Source of the DNA: a bacterium
Lineage (GTDB): Bacteria; Chloroflexota; Anaerolineae; Caldilineales; Caldilineaceae
Length of the DNA: 64,000 nt
Assembly: GCA_016124945.1 (NCBI GenBank)
Contig: WGMT01000002.1
Location: 1-64,000, forward strand
Direction: 5' to 3'
Positions 15,001 to 19,674 of this stretch are shown here, piece after piece. The position numbers were made by a program, and so were the translations under genes. Below the pieces are notes generated by a model. That model was given only the letters and a program-made list of their open reading frames with translations. It was not told where the DNA came from and did no database searches. Positions within the stretch are counted from its first letter, which is position 1; each line of letters starts with the position of its first letter.

Positions 15001-15612
15001 TATATCCCCCCGGCCGGGGATGCGATCCGGGGCAGGCGCGACATTCTTCGCCATGTCGAGGAAAGCCAGGAAATCGCCACCGGGGGCAAAGGCGACGCTG
15101 CTTTCATCGCTTGTGCGCCAGGCCCCGTCGCCGGCGCGGGTCTGCACCTTGCCGTCCTCGATGCGGATCTGGTAGGCGGCGTCGCGGTTGGTCACATTGA
15201 CACCGCCGCCCCACATCGCCATCTGCAAGGCGTCTTCGCGCAGGTTGTTCCGCCCTTCGGCGTAGAGGCTGTCGGTGCGGCTGAAGCGCCCGATGTTGCC
15301 CGCCGTGGGCAGCGGAATCGTCTCCATGATGATGTCGGCGCTAAACGAGTATTCGTCGGCGCGCTGCACGTTGCTCCATGTGCGCTGGAGATCGGCGGTG
15401 GCGGAGATAGAACGCGGATTGAGCGGATTGAGCTGATCCCAGCGGATTTTTCCCGATAAAATCTGTTCAGATCCGCCCAATCCGCTCAATCCGCGTTCTA
15501 TTCCCTGCGCGATCTGCGTAGTCGATCCCAGGAACAGCACCAGGCCGACCAGCAGTAGACCGATCAGTGCCAAACGCTTCTTTTGCAACTTCGTGGCGCG
15601 CTTCGTCTTCAT
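1..15612 (-). CDS. Giant secreted multidomain surface protein, C-terminus beyond left edge (>=5204 aa)
   Basis: One frame stays open from ATG 15612 (AAGGA about 7 nt upstream) to base 1; I checked the register at several points. Residues 1-36 form a signal anchor. Residues 70-305 resemble LolA/LppX-type lipoprotein-carrier domains. A transmembrane hairpin lies near 330-375. Thrombospondin type-3 Asp-rich repeats (DSDGDG, DTDGDG) are at 445-550 and 1515-1660, with a hydrophobic cluster at 1115-1285 between them. Then come Ig-like strands (1670-2010), LamG (2010-2220), a YWTD propeller (2380-2640), a DUF11-like domain (2740-2865), and three blocks of a YWTD propeller followed by three PPC domains (2870-4915). 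A proprotein-convertase P-like domain (4915-5075), a PT linker and another PPC reach the edge. No catalytic protease domain is visible. Probable cell-surface adhesin or matrix protein. Coding extent is secure; function is inferred. Confidence 0.9.
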   Translation of the reverse strand, partial: MKTKRATKLQKKRLALIGLLLVGLVLFLGSTTQIAQGIERGLSGLGGSEQILSGKIRWDQLNPLNPRSISATADLQRTWSNVQRADEYSFSADIIMETIPLPTAGNIGRFSRTDSLYAEGRNNLREDALQMAMWGGGVNVTNRDAAYQIRIEDGKVQTRAGDGAWRTSDESSVAFAPGGDFLAFLDMAKNVAPAPDRIPGRGDIVCAVLDCADLKVYTFELDSRAYAEKLTLMARDQMMRNGQMALGATVQIPAQLAGTTGTGELWVDGRGLPVRQLVTLAIPPNGIEDFRTEAKMDVRFTNYEGVHEQFAFADSWQRLALSFGRMQLPEPTEMALGFGTLLLVVLGMSFWVRPTRRVYVFTNAFMIAALLVTPLLQTDVTVQASTRLNVARAAAEEANSTTELANEIRNEMRAAAPYTPPEAVLNRAPSSAPSSALRGVAAAPAAQISSTLDSDGDGLTDVQENLIGTNPYAVDTDLDGISDYDEVMGFFYNGKMWYGNPVWADSNNDGAIDGLEWNPAAPDSDGDGIPDLYDFDDDGDGVPDDIDISRLVASKDDDGNLVIFSQSTPMTLTVDGLQPNFYTYLNLQLRPTNADQLWYAFNVLNWPQDEEGNMQDWDNKSFFDVCHANGGTNCTMSPDDNGDIKIVPMLEITLPDQSNLPRTANGAIDTDLLSTYGASVRPAGNGGSLLYVPLNLVLDEITGNKVAFSAQIVYQNAADWKPQQLRLAWLVQVLNETYNSPETANQAIQEGNGTGQNQQTVLYAYYTDFHLTGLNVHENRGVDMAIVYEDPATDNDVNEDDGLVQMMVGLDASFMINRDCDLTDNDGNCIGDGQRDITIPVIKQRWDSQSNSGITDGQRWGIPANRMRVETYSFAHEDAATMIGGGEYAPAILNSRFTSTQATKPSLLFVQESRFRAGNIDVRTVGDGSVTWTGSDVKIDLGGTPEIITGNYTLAPYQFDTTTNQWKRQTAQEYVAELESRYPAREEDDPPTPETVSLGDQMAMVLVTVSATQGSQSMISENGNAGLSPLSSNVTLQSADITDELLRLNYQQAIASSAKSAVLIVSQSLRDSMKISTDKWDDLTKLFANYDLDVADAGLDQLATENLYISINAEREALFGVTSLIFVGLGILVSNLRGGETAGQIMLATITAINSTVQAVRMYRNISSVISAASPGALLQSGELISATLRFTHSLKSGASKASAIGAAIGIAVTWALFFAAWGKGGLSTDSIAFNNLLAGAVAGTLVIVITFILSLSVVGTIALAVVAIFDLIALIICKASKGGEDDIVCNLGLTEGLNKVITEWLYTGGVMIDTEADPAITNINNVHIRLTEPERGLVAGNSTRFEVDLYSYVRHAKPKAGIIYHYRNFFTPEDLRSTTVKYGLDDAERKIPTNLNQSSWSRVSPYALAMEIVPSPVVGWLAASPQSKLLYQGQRYESLTSGVYEFSTARINQVFPLHLNTGMTLPRYDCWFQICVHKSVKSSTSTDLGTSFILDILPATLDEFVNWSQLGPQIDRDGDGLPVSVDPDDTKWDTDGDGVPDGVEYEYGIRRGYGFDPRVADVDNDGLSDAEEMRYQTNPRRADTDGDGISDFDEVNGYTLNLGGLTVFVTSNPLERDSDRDGLSDGVERRLNGIDPVRYPFHPGVFNDAPARLYTTIDDADRVFAVDQSTTVTTTVVNGTDAVDALLAVGAFTSTLPAELGGAAQTSNFTLLPTTRSDIVLTGQAVAANGTFNINTALAADIVSVGGTQSGPADDLILDQPIPVTVDSDPPNLPALTQGSFVQPGRTVIIGGVATDPTSYVAQVAVSVNNGGFSPATGTDLWAFAVEIPSSGDVVPIRVRAVDAVDNANSADFNLTLDGVSPNLSVNLTPNAIRRVQRNALNQWTLQLSGNATDATAGIESVTVQIGNSANQVIAPANIAGDGAWSVTYAFNDIAFNADPSPTGVYTLTVTARDNALPDGNAVTQVIPFIIDMTPPTVELQSHRSDEQITDGAVFTGTVQDAYAPVVAVEYAFVDITTVLETEETLLQLPLNDLPATVLFRNNAATGTRIFCLDETCPSSGVPGEDGTAISFDGNDLLRTFGTLDLPESGVTTAFWFNTTCTDCGLFSTIAGEFPSQTGHDRDLFLSSGNVCSAVQIGASVDTRCSGGVNYADGNWHQVVHTLGAGGNRLYVDGQLAVSSPTTASTFTAQDRILIGHAAAAATPFFTGALDDFYIYNGELSTPSVLALYRRWQPVTLTGDTWSFPVPDGLEGYYQIDMRGTDSVGNRGESRGAWPQVRALVDTKLPTFDVSVVYAGTGSAATTQYNAIVRDDNLTSDNYEFVCPLTPDQLRFTTDPALLRFAGPGVATPDLNEIVAQCTRPGFQSSLVAATACDEFGHCAAAVPSQPVAYIGTYENLLNPVATLPNAIERANLSDPATRVRLIERDGKQILDIAVDEGNNKLYWAETVEGDSQSAGIWRANLDGSNVEEIVGGLNAYAAEALQIAIDPAGNKIYWTQGHQLWWANLDGTLKQVLYSIPIGSLAEQIGDIVVDAANNRLYFSERRQRISLAEYNEGIRDSGQKFKHTLIVSTDLNGGNPSFVAGAADGCTHANYYDNIGSGVGAGQDPTTCLISGTDGFDVESLAVRDGVLYWTAIDTDGVNSGVYGRAPGSPAFAVAPLSLPAGNNNGLRTTPLPQLYIDEASVGIFAALEMQIVRGEQDGIFTEFTTFVDDTPPVPGLSRRSSSKVSAMTVVETSQTLEQSTDLAVSITSPSTVVINGDSVRYDISLRNDAALPAADAVLTVTLPSGASYTGSNGSCVNGGASVTCELGRFAGLTQQSLSISATVATDAVRPLTVTVDVASTTPERNPANNSADHSRVTAAPTLSALPGLPYVYYGTSEFLVRVPLFGELNMEPVFLDGLGGTVLAADPTRGKLFLIDWVGKVASMNSDGTGRVEIADANPTEISPSGRLHLAVDESTGRVYWSEVNTFFLTTIKSANADAASADGSDVRTAVTGIVGQRGLVVDPIRRKLLWVGGDIFQPHEYIFRSDLDGSNQEIVYTAQPGSQIRYLALDPYAQKLYWIDPTLGGSTLFWANADGTGVDPLISNMGTSARGLIVQPFENALYLIAYGGVLRTELNGSNQNNLGSLSRTTYEGLRLPVQPEVFAPSILERPEGNIVLMTGTALAPPPCLVNDVNEPNNSAATATGIGVGVTTGALCTTQASLPTDRDFYTVTVPGGQTLSITLSNLPANYDLYVQRNGVTLATGLNSGLADDTISISNYEGDGVYVIAVFSNMPVNNATPYSLTISLSDAPATITDAQCLAVDPNDAVGAAGNHNQANATPLTVGTPVTGALCYEEDLDFYSFSGMAGGVYTFDLPVRPAGADGASYDIHLYRPDGSFFNAWNASGFNQPVVLDANGQWAVMVTDSPLTRTTQIYQLLVSDGTCSLNDTWEPNNTELQAATLSGSWVNATLCESADADFYRFSANPGQRLTVNYPVNDAGGALRLLDADGVELGRVEPGAQGNFVLAAGGNYTLATNNGDLATNDATYAFQWQLDAPQPAAGTDYIYLGNVPHLVRVALSDDHTIEALNIAGEVTGTVRSAGNPMVTNAARDQLYLVDLVNRAVISAPTSGITSTVFIPDANPDLIDGVNNYGIAIDEVNGYLFWTQPYGDPAENLATIMRANADGGSVDGSGSPQQIAQIYLQNGLLVDSLYGHLYWVIAEAIFRSDLDGNGLITVRDFTPGVSDAVMNLTLDPLARQLYWIDPVQNQLVRRSLLDGSETVLISGLNNPHGIVLRPERNELYYTSGDALLRANLDGANAVQIATLSGQYTGPSNLDPNSNLFVSIEAPRAGSNLVLARGEPLQDPCVLADSNEPNNDAGSATPLSVVTETVTYGAICGVFGDVDYYTVSVADRKTLTVTLSEMPANYRVIVQAPTGVNQAFSDNEGLADEVVNVRNTSGAAVDYTVLVLGSGPENNAPYKLTLELGDVPPPANPSDAACGAVDIYDAPGVGNGTLSTATDIAFGTPAAAALCYSDDVDMFAFDGLNGQSVTIDLPVRPADYDLTLYDPSGTPTAVISSTTTPAYGNSIVLNGSGRYTVAVSVPNLTPTTDQYQLLVIDENCVATDANEPNNTAAFATALTSGSRVRATLCSSSDVDLYRLSAFTGQQLTVNYPANATGATLRVIPAVGGADVGTVTAGSQGVFTIPADGDYLLRVENNGLVGSAVGYLFEVLVDTPAPAGSPYVYYGRAVDLIRTDADGTSDVSGTVEPIQLGSGFIGGPALAADNVRGKIYILDNFERIVQVNPDGTGAQVVVADTGPGVLRFTQSVAVDERSGRIYWTQADNGVVVDILSANADATSGDVTDVQTVVSGVVNDHGIAVDPVGGYLYWVQNTLHNNLIRDHIRRSNLDGSDVQTVYAAPQGRQIRDLTVDPFAQTLYWHDPTQNRLLRVAADGSGDVVNVAEVTGARGFVVDPLSDQLFFVADSQLWRSDRDGNNAVSLARLDGSYNGVSNLDPNVFYPTTLSSPSSNLTLAYSAPFAQPCADADGASGNMLEPNDTLATAATITAGSLSATLCTASLDKDDRNDYYTISVENGKQISVTLTDLPADYGLVLFADGVSVGWSYNPGTADEFLTHTNRSGSAIVYTILVTRWGGGSRIPYTLTVDVADAPPPPPVTPPVDVCAAFDSYDQPGVLGNQTRNSATPITFNTPITAALCYANDKDFYSFDGAAGQNVTINLPVRPADYYISIYDPAGNYADGIFPGSWLDYGDSFTLNQNGTWSLVVWSPSVQPTTDQYQLELNVNTSCSGLDPYEPNNFQSNPHTIITDTVTIRSMLCETNDWDWYQFPVSAGDRVQIKLNSVTPGMRIAAQTPGGGFGDISGDIDQIMNVDGNFIYRIAPPQPNTVENLPYEFDVQITPPPAPTPTPNNWSCTVYPSSDIPKRLEDLTTVGTTVNVPVNGTVTHVSIEDITFQHDDIWHLTFGLGAPDGTAVDLFNFDEIDFYTWCGGGNCQFGIADDALEWLIPPNPPTTGDAYRPSRNSFAGFVGKQSNGTWTLYVTDDQAGGGEGGGGGSTGDLFGWSLEVCVDNGSPPDPTPTPTPTPTTDPQPDDGAPIGPATATTVTVTPTPEACTVSADTFEDDDTFATAKVFDVATGSSAGHNFHRADDVDWHEVVLTAGLVYTFTAATVDPLQSVSLALYEADGTTLIDTKVGQLSYTPSV
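2150..6995 (-). repeat. Intragenic super-repeat: three blocks of YWTD propeller plus three PPC domains
   Basis: Within the giant ORF, each block starts with a Y(V/I)Y(Y/L)G motif at about 6987, 4965 and 2927, giving a period near 2.03 kb (about 675 residues). Each continues with YWTD-like propeller blades (IYWTQ, VYWSE, LYWID, LYWHD, with LDGS or ADGTG turns) and three PPC domains marked by EPN(N/D) and ALC...D.DFY signatures. The blocks have diverged, so the duplication is old. Block boundaries are approximate. Confidence 0.8.
15407..15501. repeat. Palindromic element inserted in frame in the giant ORF
   Basis: Bases 15407-15430 are the exact reverse complement of 15478-15501 (24-bp arms, 47-nt middle). 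The element encodes residues about 37-68 of the giant protein, just after the signal anchor, without breaking the frame. It resembles a palindromic repeat inserted into a gene. Moving the start downstream would lose both the signal anchor and the good ribosome binding site, so I read it as coding. Confidence 0.8.
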
Positions 15613-15741
15613 GGATATATCCTTATTCTACCTTCCTATTTCTTCGTATTTCTTCGTGTTACTTCGTAGTTTTCCGTGTTACTTCGCAGCGGCGGGAATG
15701 TGCACGCAAAACGAAGACCACGAAGAAGGCGGTCGACGATT

Positions 15742-15788
15742 GTCAGTGGTGACCAGGCCCGGTACGGCTGCGCCTGGCCACCAGTGAC
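15742..15788. repeat. Imperfect inverted repeat in the 15613-15809 gap
   Basis: Arms 15742-15758 and 15772-15788 match as a 17-bp inverted repeat with two mismatches. It lies 3' of the vitellogenin-like gene (ending at 15810) and could act as its terminator, but no T-run follows on that strand. Nearby, 15636-15730 holds CTTCGTATTT/ACGAAG-type repeats, a degenerate second palindrome. No ORF is credible in this gap. Confidence 0.6.
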
Positions 15789-15809
15789 AGTCACTACATC
15801 TACAACTGG

Positions 15810-18800
15810 TTACGGTTGCTTTCTAAAGTTCTGGGCACCGGTTCCGTTACAGCTCCACTGCTGGATGTTGGCCCCGTTATTCGTTGAGGCGCCACTGACA
15901 TCTACACATTTGTTAGAGTACTTGATAATCAAGGCATCTCCCGACCAGTTCATGATCTGGTTGTCGAATCCCAGACAGTCCCAAATGTGTAGATTGAGCC
16001 CATCGCGGGTGTCCGTGGTGCTTGTAGTAGAGAGGCATTTGGCGCTGTCTGGGTTACGTAGCATAAAGCCGCCGTTGGCCGGCACTTCTTCCCACCTCTG
16101 GTTACCAGCTCCGCTGCAGCTCCATTGTTGGATGTTGGTTCCATTGGCTCGGCCAAAGCCGGCAACATCGACACACTTGTTCGCGTTTGCATTGACTAAG
16201 GTGAATTGAGAGGCTGGTTCGCTATCAAAGCAAGTGCCCAGAGCGCCCTCCCCGTATAGTGGATAGGTGTAACTCGGTGAACTGTACTGGGCCACTGTCC
16301 ACTCTTTGTTCACAGGCCAGGAATTCGAGAAGGGGTTCCAACGTGCCCGAGCAAAAAGATAGAAACGCACTGCAAAGGGTTGGACCGCAATGTCCACCTT
16401 GATGCATCGTTTGAGCGCCCCCGAACTCCTCGTATACTCAACGTAACCCTGAGTAGGCAAACTGACCTTGATCAAGTCACCGTTCAAGGCTGCTCCACCC
16501 TGAACGAAGGCTGCATTGACATAAGCCTCCCCCCGAATGGTCAGTGAAATCCCTGGCGAGACGCGCAGCCGGAGACCATAGCTGTCACCTGCGCAAAGAT
16601 TGTTGGTACCCGCATCGACGGCCAGGTGGATCGTCCCGCCAGCACTAACGCGGAAGGTGATCGGCAGGACACCCAGCACGAAGATAGTGACGCTCTTGTC
16701 GAACACGGCGATATACTTGTTCAACAGCGAGAAGGGACCTACTTCTTGGGTACAGGAAATAAAGAAGTTGTTGTTGAGCAAGTGTATGCTATCGTTGAGC
16801 ACGCTGACCTTGGTGTTCACATTCATGCCGGTCGAGCCGTTGTAGCGAGCCTCTGCACTACCGCTGGCGATAGTCAGGTCTGGCGCGACCTGCCATACGT
16901 ACGCCTCGACCCGCTGCGATGCCCGCATGTACGGTCCACCGCCGAACTGGTTGGAGTGGGGCGGTGTAGCGGCATAGATGCTGCCGGGTAGGCGAACACC
17001 CACGTAGGCGTTGCCGAAATTCTTGTTCCAACTTCGGTTGAACTCGGCTGCGGTAGCACTGGCACCGACTTCCCCATTTCCTGAGTCGCCATTGAAGTCA
17101 TCGTCACCCGGTTCGTCAGGATTGTAGTCATACCAGTCATCCAGGTAGAGATCCAGGTAGGCTACAAGTTGCTCATACGCGTAGTCTGAGAGGATGGTTT
17201 CATTGTCCCAGTCGCGGTCGATCAGCACCTCGGCGATGATATCGCGCATCCACAGCTCGAGAGCTTCGTTCCATAGCGCCTCGATGAGGATGTATTCGAC
17301 GTACTCGCCTGGGATGCCGCGCAGGGCTTCGTAGCCGGCAATGTTGATGACTAGGATGTCGATTGTATCGGTGAGTACTTCTCCATTGATGACAATGGTA
17401 TCGGTGATATAGGATTGGTTGATCACCAATGCCGATATTTCGTCTCCGATGTTGCCGAGCGCACTCAGATAGAGCAGAACGTCATCTACGCTTTCAGCGT
17501 TGCGGAGACCTTCTTCTAGCTCAAACAAAATCTCCTGTTGCAGCACTGGATCGTAGTCGTCCAGGTTGTCTGCAACCCCACCCAGCACCGAAGACGCTGT
17601 CTCTTGCAGGGGGGATTGTTCGTCGTTGCTAATCTGCCGCACCGTATTGACGGTCTGAGAAACAGGATTGGTCAAGCGGACCATGTTGATCAACACCTGT
17701 TGCTGTGTGGTGATCGTAGACGACGCCGCCAGGTTGGCCGCTTGCAAGGTTGACTGGTTGAAGAACCCGTTTAGATAATCCTGCGCTTTGGGGGTTCCAA
17801 TCTCGCCAAGTAGATCGACGTAGAGCATGGCCAACTCGTCGTTGTCGACCACTGCCTGCAGCCGCTCTGCGATCTTGTCCACAACCACAGTGCCCTCATC
17901 CGCCTGGTGGAGTTGCAAGATGCGCATGAAATGGGATGTATCGATGTTGTCTGGACTGTCTGCTTCCAGCTCTGCCTTCTCCAACGCGGCAAACTCGGCA
18001 TCGAGATCAACGGTGGCCAGATCAATGATTGTGCTGTTGCTGTAGTCGCCTGCCAGCTCTCCACCCAGGTTATCCGCGGCGTAAAGTGCCTGGATCGATC
18101 TCGCCTGCGCTACAGCGTCTGCAGGCGCATCGGCCACCGTCTCCAACTTCAGGGACCCGGTCGTCTTGGCCGTAGACCAGACAGAGACGCCATCCGGCCC
18201 TTGCGCAGCATCGGTATTGGCCGGGTTCTGGGTGCCATCGGCGCTCTTGTGATCTTCTACGACCGTAACTGAAGTCAGTACCTTCTGCTCTGCACCAATG
18301 AGCATATTGAGCGTCGTGTTTAACTGAAGGCTTTCAGGCTTCCCACCTACAGAATTGAGTTGCGAATAATCGCCGGTGCTGATGGTCTTGGTGATTTGTA
18401 GCCCAGCACTTGCCTCTGCAAGCTGATAGGTGGCCGTGTAGGTGCCCTGTCCTCCTATTTCACTGGCGGTGTAGGTCTCTCCTTCTTGCAGCGTGAGCTG
18501 TAAAAAGTTGAGAATCCCTTTCTGGATATTGGTCACCTCGGTTGATAGGTCGGGCTGGCTCATCACCTCGGTAATCGTGCCATTCGCTGCCTGCTTGAAG
18601 CGCAACGGAACCGCCAGTCGCTCAAAGAAGATCTGATCTTGTACGACGACCTGTTCATTGGGATTCACGCTGGCGCACAGAAAAGGAGCGCGCATCACCA
18701 ATTGAGCGTCGATCGTGCCATCCTCGGCCTTACTGAGCACTGTGATATCTGCGTACGCATTCACCCGGGTAACAAATGGGGACTCTTCTCGGGTCTCATC

Positions 18801-19184
18801 TCTGTTACGGCTGAGGCTCTGGGTAGTAACCGCATAGTCGTAGAGGTAGGTGTATACCTTCCCCACTTGGTAGTCGAGCACGCGCGTCATGGGCGCATCT
18901 GTGTTCAACGTGGCGTTAGGTGATGGGCTAACGGCACTCCGATTCTCAACGAAATTACTTACGATAGCGGGTAGGAAGACCATTGTGCCCGCAGAACGAT
19001 TAGGGGCTTCGCAGTTCCCTGGTTCCGGCGCTGGATCCGTTGACTGGGCCAGTGGGGCATAAGTGTCCGCTGCTTGGACAGCTGGGGTTACGACGCTGAG
19101 CAAAAGCGCCAGCACCAGCATCAAGGTGACGATTTTCTCCAATCTACGCGGATACTGAATTCGAGGTCTTTTTTGTCGATACAT
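15810..19184 (-). CDS. Secreted vitellogenin-N-like (large lipid transfer protein-like) protein with C-terminal ricin-type lectin
   Basis: I chose ATG 19184 because GGAG lies 6 nt upstream; a GTG at 19196 would add four residues. A signal peptide ends near residue 38 (PAVQA). Residues about 100-300 follow the order of the vitellogenin N-terminal lipovitellin barrel: GKVYTYLYDY, a long strand region, PLRFKQAANG, then NIQKGILNFLQL. Residues about 390-600 are helical with DLLGEIGTPKA and LYLSALGNIGD, matching LLDALxxxGT and ALxNxG signatures of the lipoprotein superhelix. An acidic stretch (about 680-705) and a beta-rich middle follow. Residues about 990-1124 are a ricin-B beta-trefoil with NIQQW repeats and paired Cys. 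A VFLPAIV motif follows the signal peptide. In animals this fold binds and transfers lipid; lipid binding here is inference. Confidence 0.8.
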   Translation of the reverse strand: MYRQKRPRIQYPRRLEKIVTLMLVLALLLSVVTPAVQAADTYAPLAQSTDPAPEPGNCEAPNRSAGTMVFLPAIVSNFVENRSAVSPSPNATLNTDAPMTRVLDYQVGKVYTYLYDYAVTTQSLSRNRDETREESPFVTRVNAYADITVLSKAEDGTIDAQLVMRAPFLCASVNPNEQVVVQDQIFFERLAVPLRFKQAANGTITEVMSQPDLSTEVTNIQKGILNFLQLTLQEGETYTASEIGGQGTYTATYQLAEASAGLQITKTISTGDYSQLNSVGGKPESLQLNTTLNMLIGAEQKVLTSVTVVEDHKSADGTQNPANTDAAQGPDGVSVWSTAKTTGSLKLETVADAPADAVAQARSIQALYAADNLGGELAGDYSNSTIIDLATVDLDAEFAALEKAELEADSPDNIDTSHFMRILQLHQADEGTVVVDKIAERLQAVVDNDELAMLYVDLLGEIGTPKAQDYLNGFFNQSTLQAANLAASSTITTQQQVLINMVRLTNPVSQTVNTVRQISNDEQSPLQETASSVLGGVADNLDDYDPVLQQEILFELEEGLRNAESVDDVLLYLSALGNIGDEISALVINQSYITDTIVINGEVLTDTIDILVINIAGYEALRGIPGEYVEYILIEALWNEALELWMRDIIAEVLIDRDWDNETILSDYAYEQLVAYLDLYLDDWYDYNPDEPGDDDFNGDSGNGEVGASATAAEFNRSWNKNFGNAYVGVRLPGSIYAATPPHSNQFGGGPYMRASQRVEAYVWQVAPDLTIASGSAEARYNGSTGMNVNTKVSVLNDSIHLLNNNFFISCTQEVGPFSLLNKYIAVFDKSVTIFVLGVLPITFRVSAGGTIHLAVDAGTNNLCAGDSYGLRLRVSPGISLTIRGEAYVNAAFVQGGAALNGDLIKVSLPTQGYVEYTRSSGALKRCIKVDIAVQPFAVRFYLFARARWNPFSNSWPVNKEWTVAQYSSPSYTYPLYGEGALGTCFDSEPASQFTLVNANANKCVDVAGFGRANGTNIQQWSCSGAGNQRWEEVPANGGFMLRNPDSAKCLSTTSTTDTRDGLNLHIWDCLGFDNQIMNWSGDALIIKYSNKCVDVSGASTNNGANIQQWSCNGTGAQNFRKQP

Positions 19185-19371
19185 GATGATCTCCACTGTG
19201 GTGCTTAACTTGGTTTGGAAAACGACTGTTGGTTGCGAAACAATAGTTTGGGTCGATATCTGGATTTACAATCTGCCCTTCCTTTAAATGATGCCTGCTC
19301 TCACGGCAGGCGGGTGGTCTGGATGACCAATGTGATGAGTGGTGCACAGGCCGCGGCCATCTGGCCAAAGT

Positions 19372-19566
19372 TCACCGGCTCTTTTCGTTGATGCAATCAT
19401 CTGCTTCATGGCGGACGGTGTAGGTTTGTTGCAGGTGATGGTAGAGCTCTTCGAGTGTGCCGAAGTGCTGCTCAGTGGTCTCCTCGCTCACGGTGATCAG
19501 GGTCACACGCCAACCGTCGCGCAGGGACGCTCGCCAGAAACGTAGCAAATAGGCGCTTTGAAGCAT
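19372..19566 (-). CDS. Small conserved-looking protein, 64 aa, unknown function
   Basis: The ATG at 19566 follows a GGGGAG ribosome binding site with good spacing. The product begins MLQSAYLLRFWRASLRDGWR and contains a TLEELYHHLQQTYT helix. Pattern L-RFWR...W-RVTL followed by HF-TLEELYHHL is, from memory, like very short ORFs found beside other Chloroflexota regulator genes, but I cannot verify this here. It is divergent from regulator 1 and upstream of the vitellogenin-like gene. It has no membrane segment. Function unknown. Bases 19197-19371 between it and the secreted gene hold nothing I recognise. Confidence 0.55.
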   Translation of the reverse strand: MLQSAYLLRFWRASLRDGWRVTLITVSEETTEQHFGTLEELYHHLQQTYTVRHEADDCINEKSR

Positions 19567-19594
19567 TTTATATCTCTCCCCTTGAACCGATAAT

Positions 19595-19624
19595 TTGGTT
19601 CGTACTCTTGTCAGATGGCATAAT
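19595..19624 (+). promoter_or_regulatory. Possible sigma70-type promoter for regulator 1
   Basis: TTGGTT (19595-19600), an 18-nt spacer and CATAAT (19619-19624) lie 50 nt before the ATG at 19675, in an A+T-richer stretch between divergent genes. Each hexamer has one or two mismatches to consensus. Confidence 0.35.
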
Positions 19625-19674
19625 TAGCATAGTGATGTGGCGTTAATTAAGGGTTAACTACAGCTGAAAATCTC

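Noticed and set aside
1..15612. Splitting the left region into several genes
   Set aside because: Translation in one register is continuous across all checked points, with no internal ribosome binding site needed.
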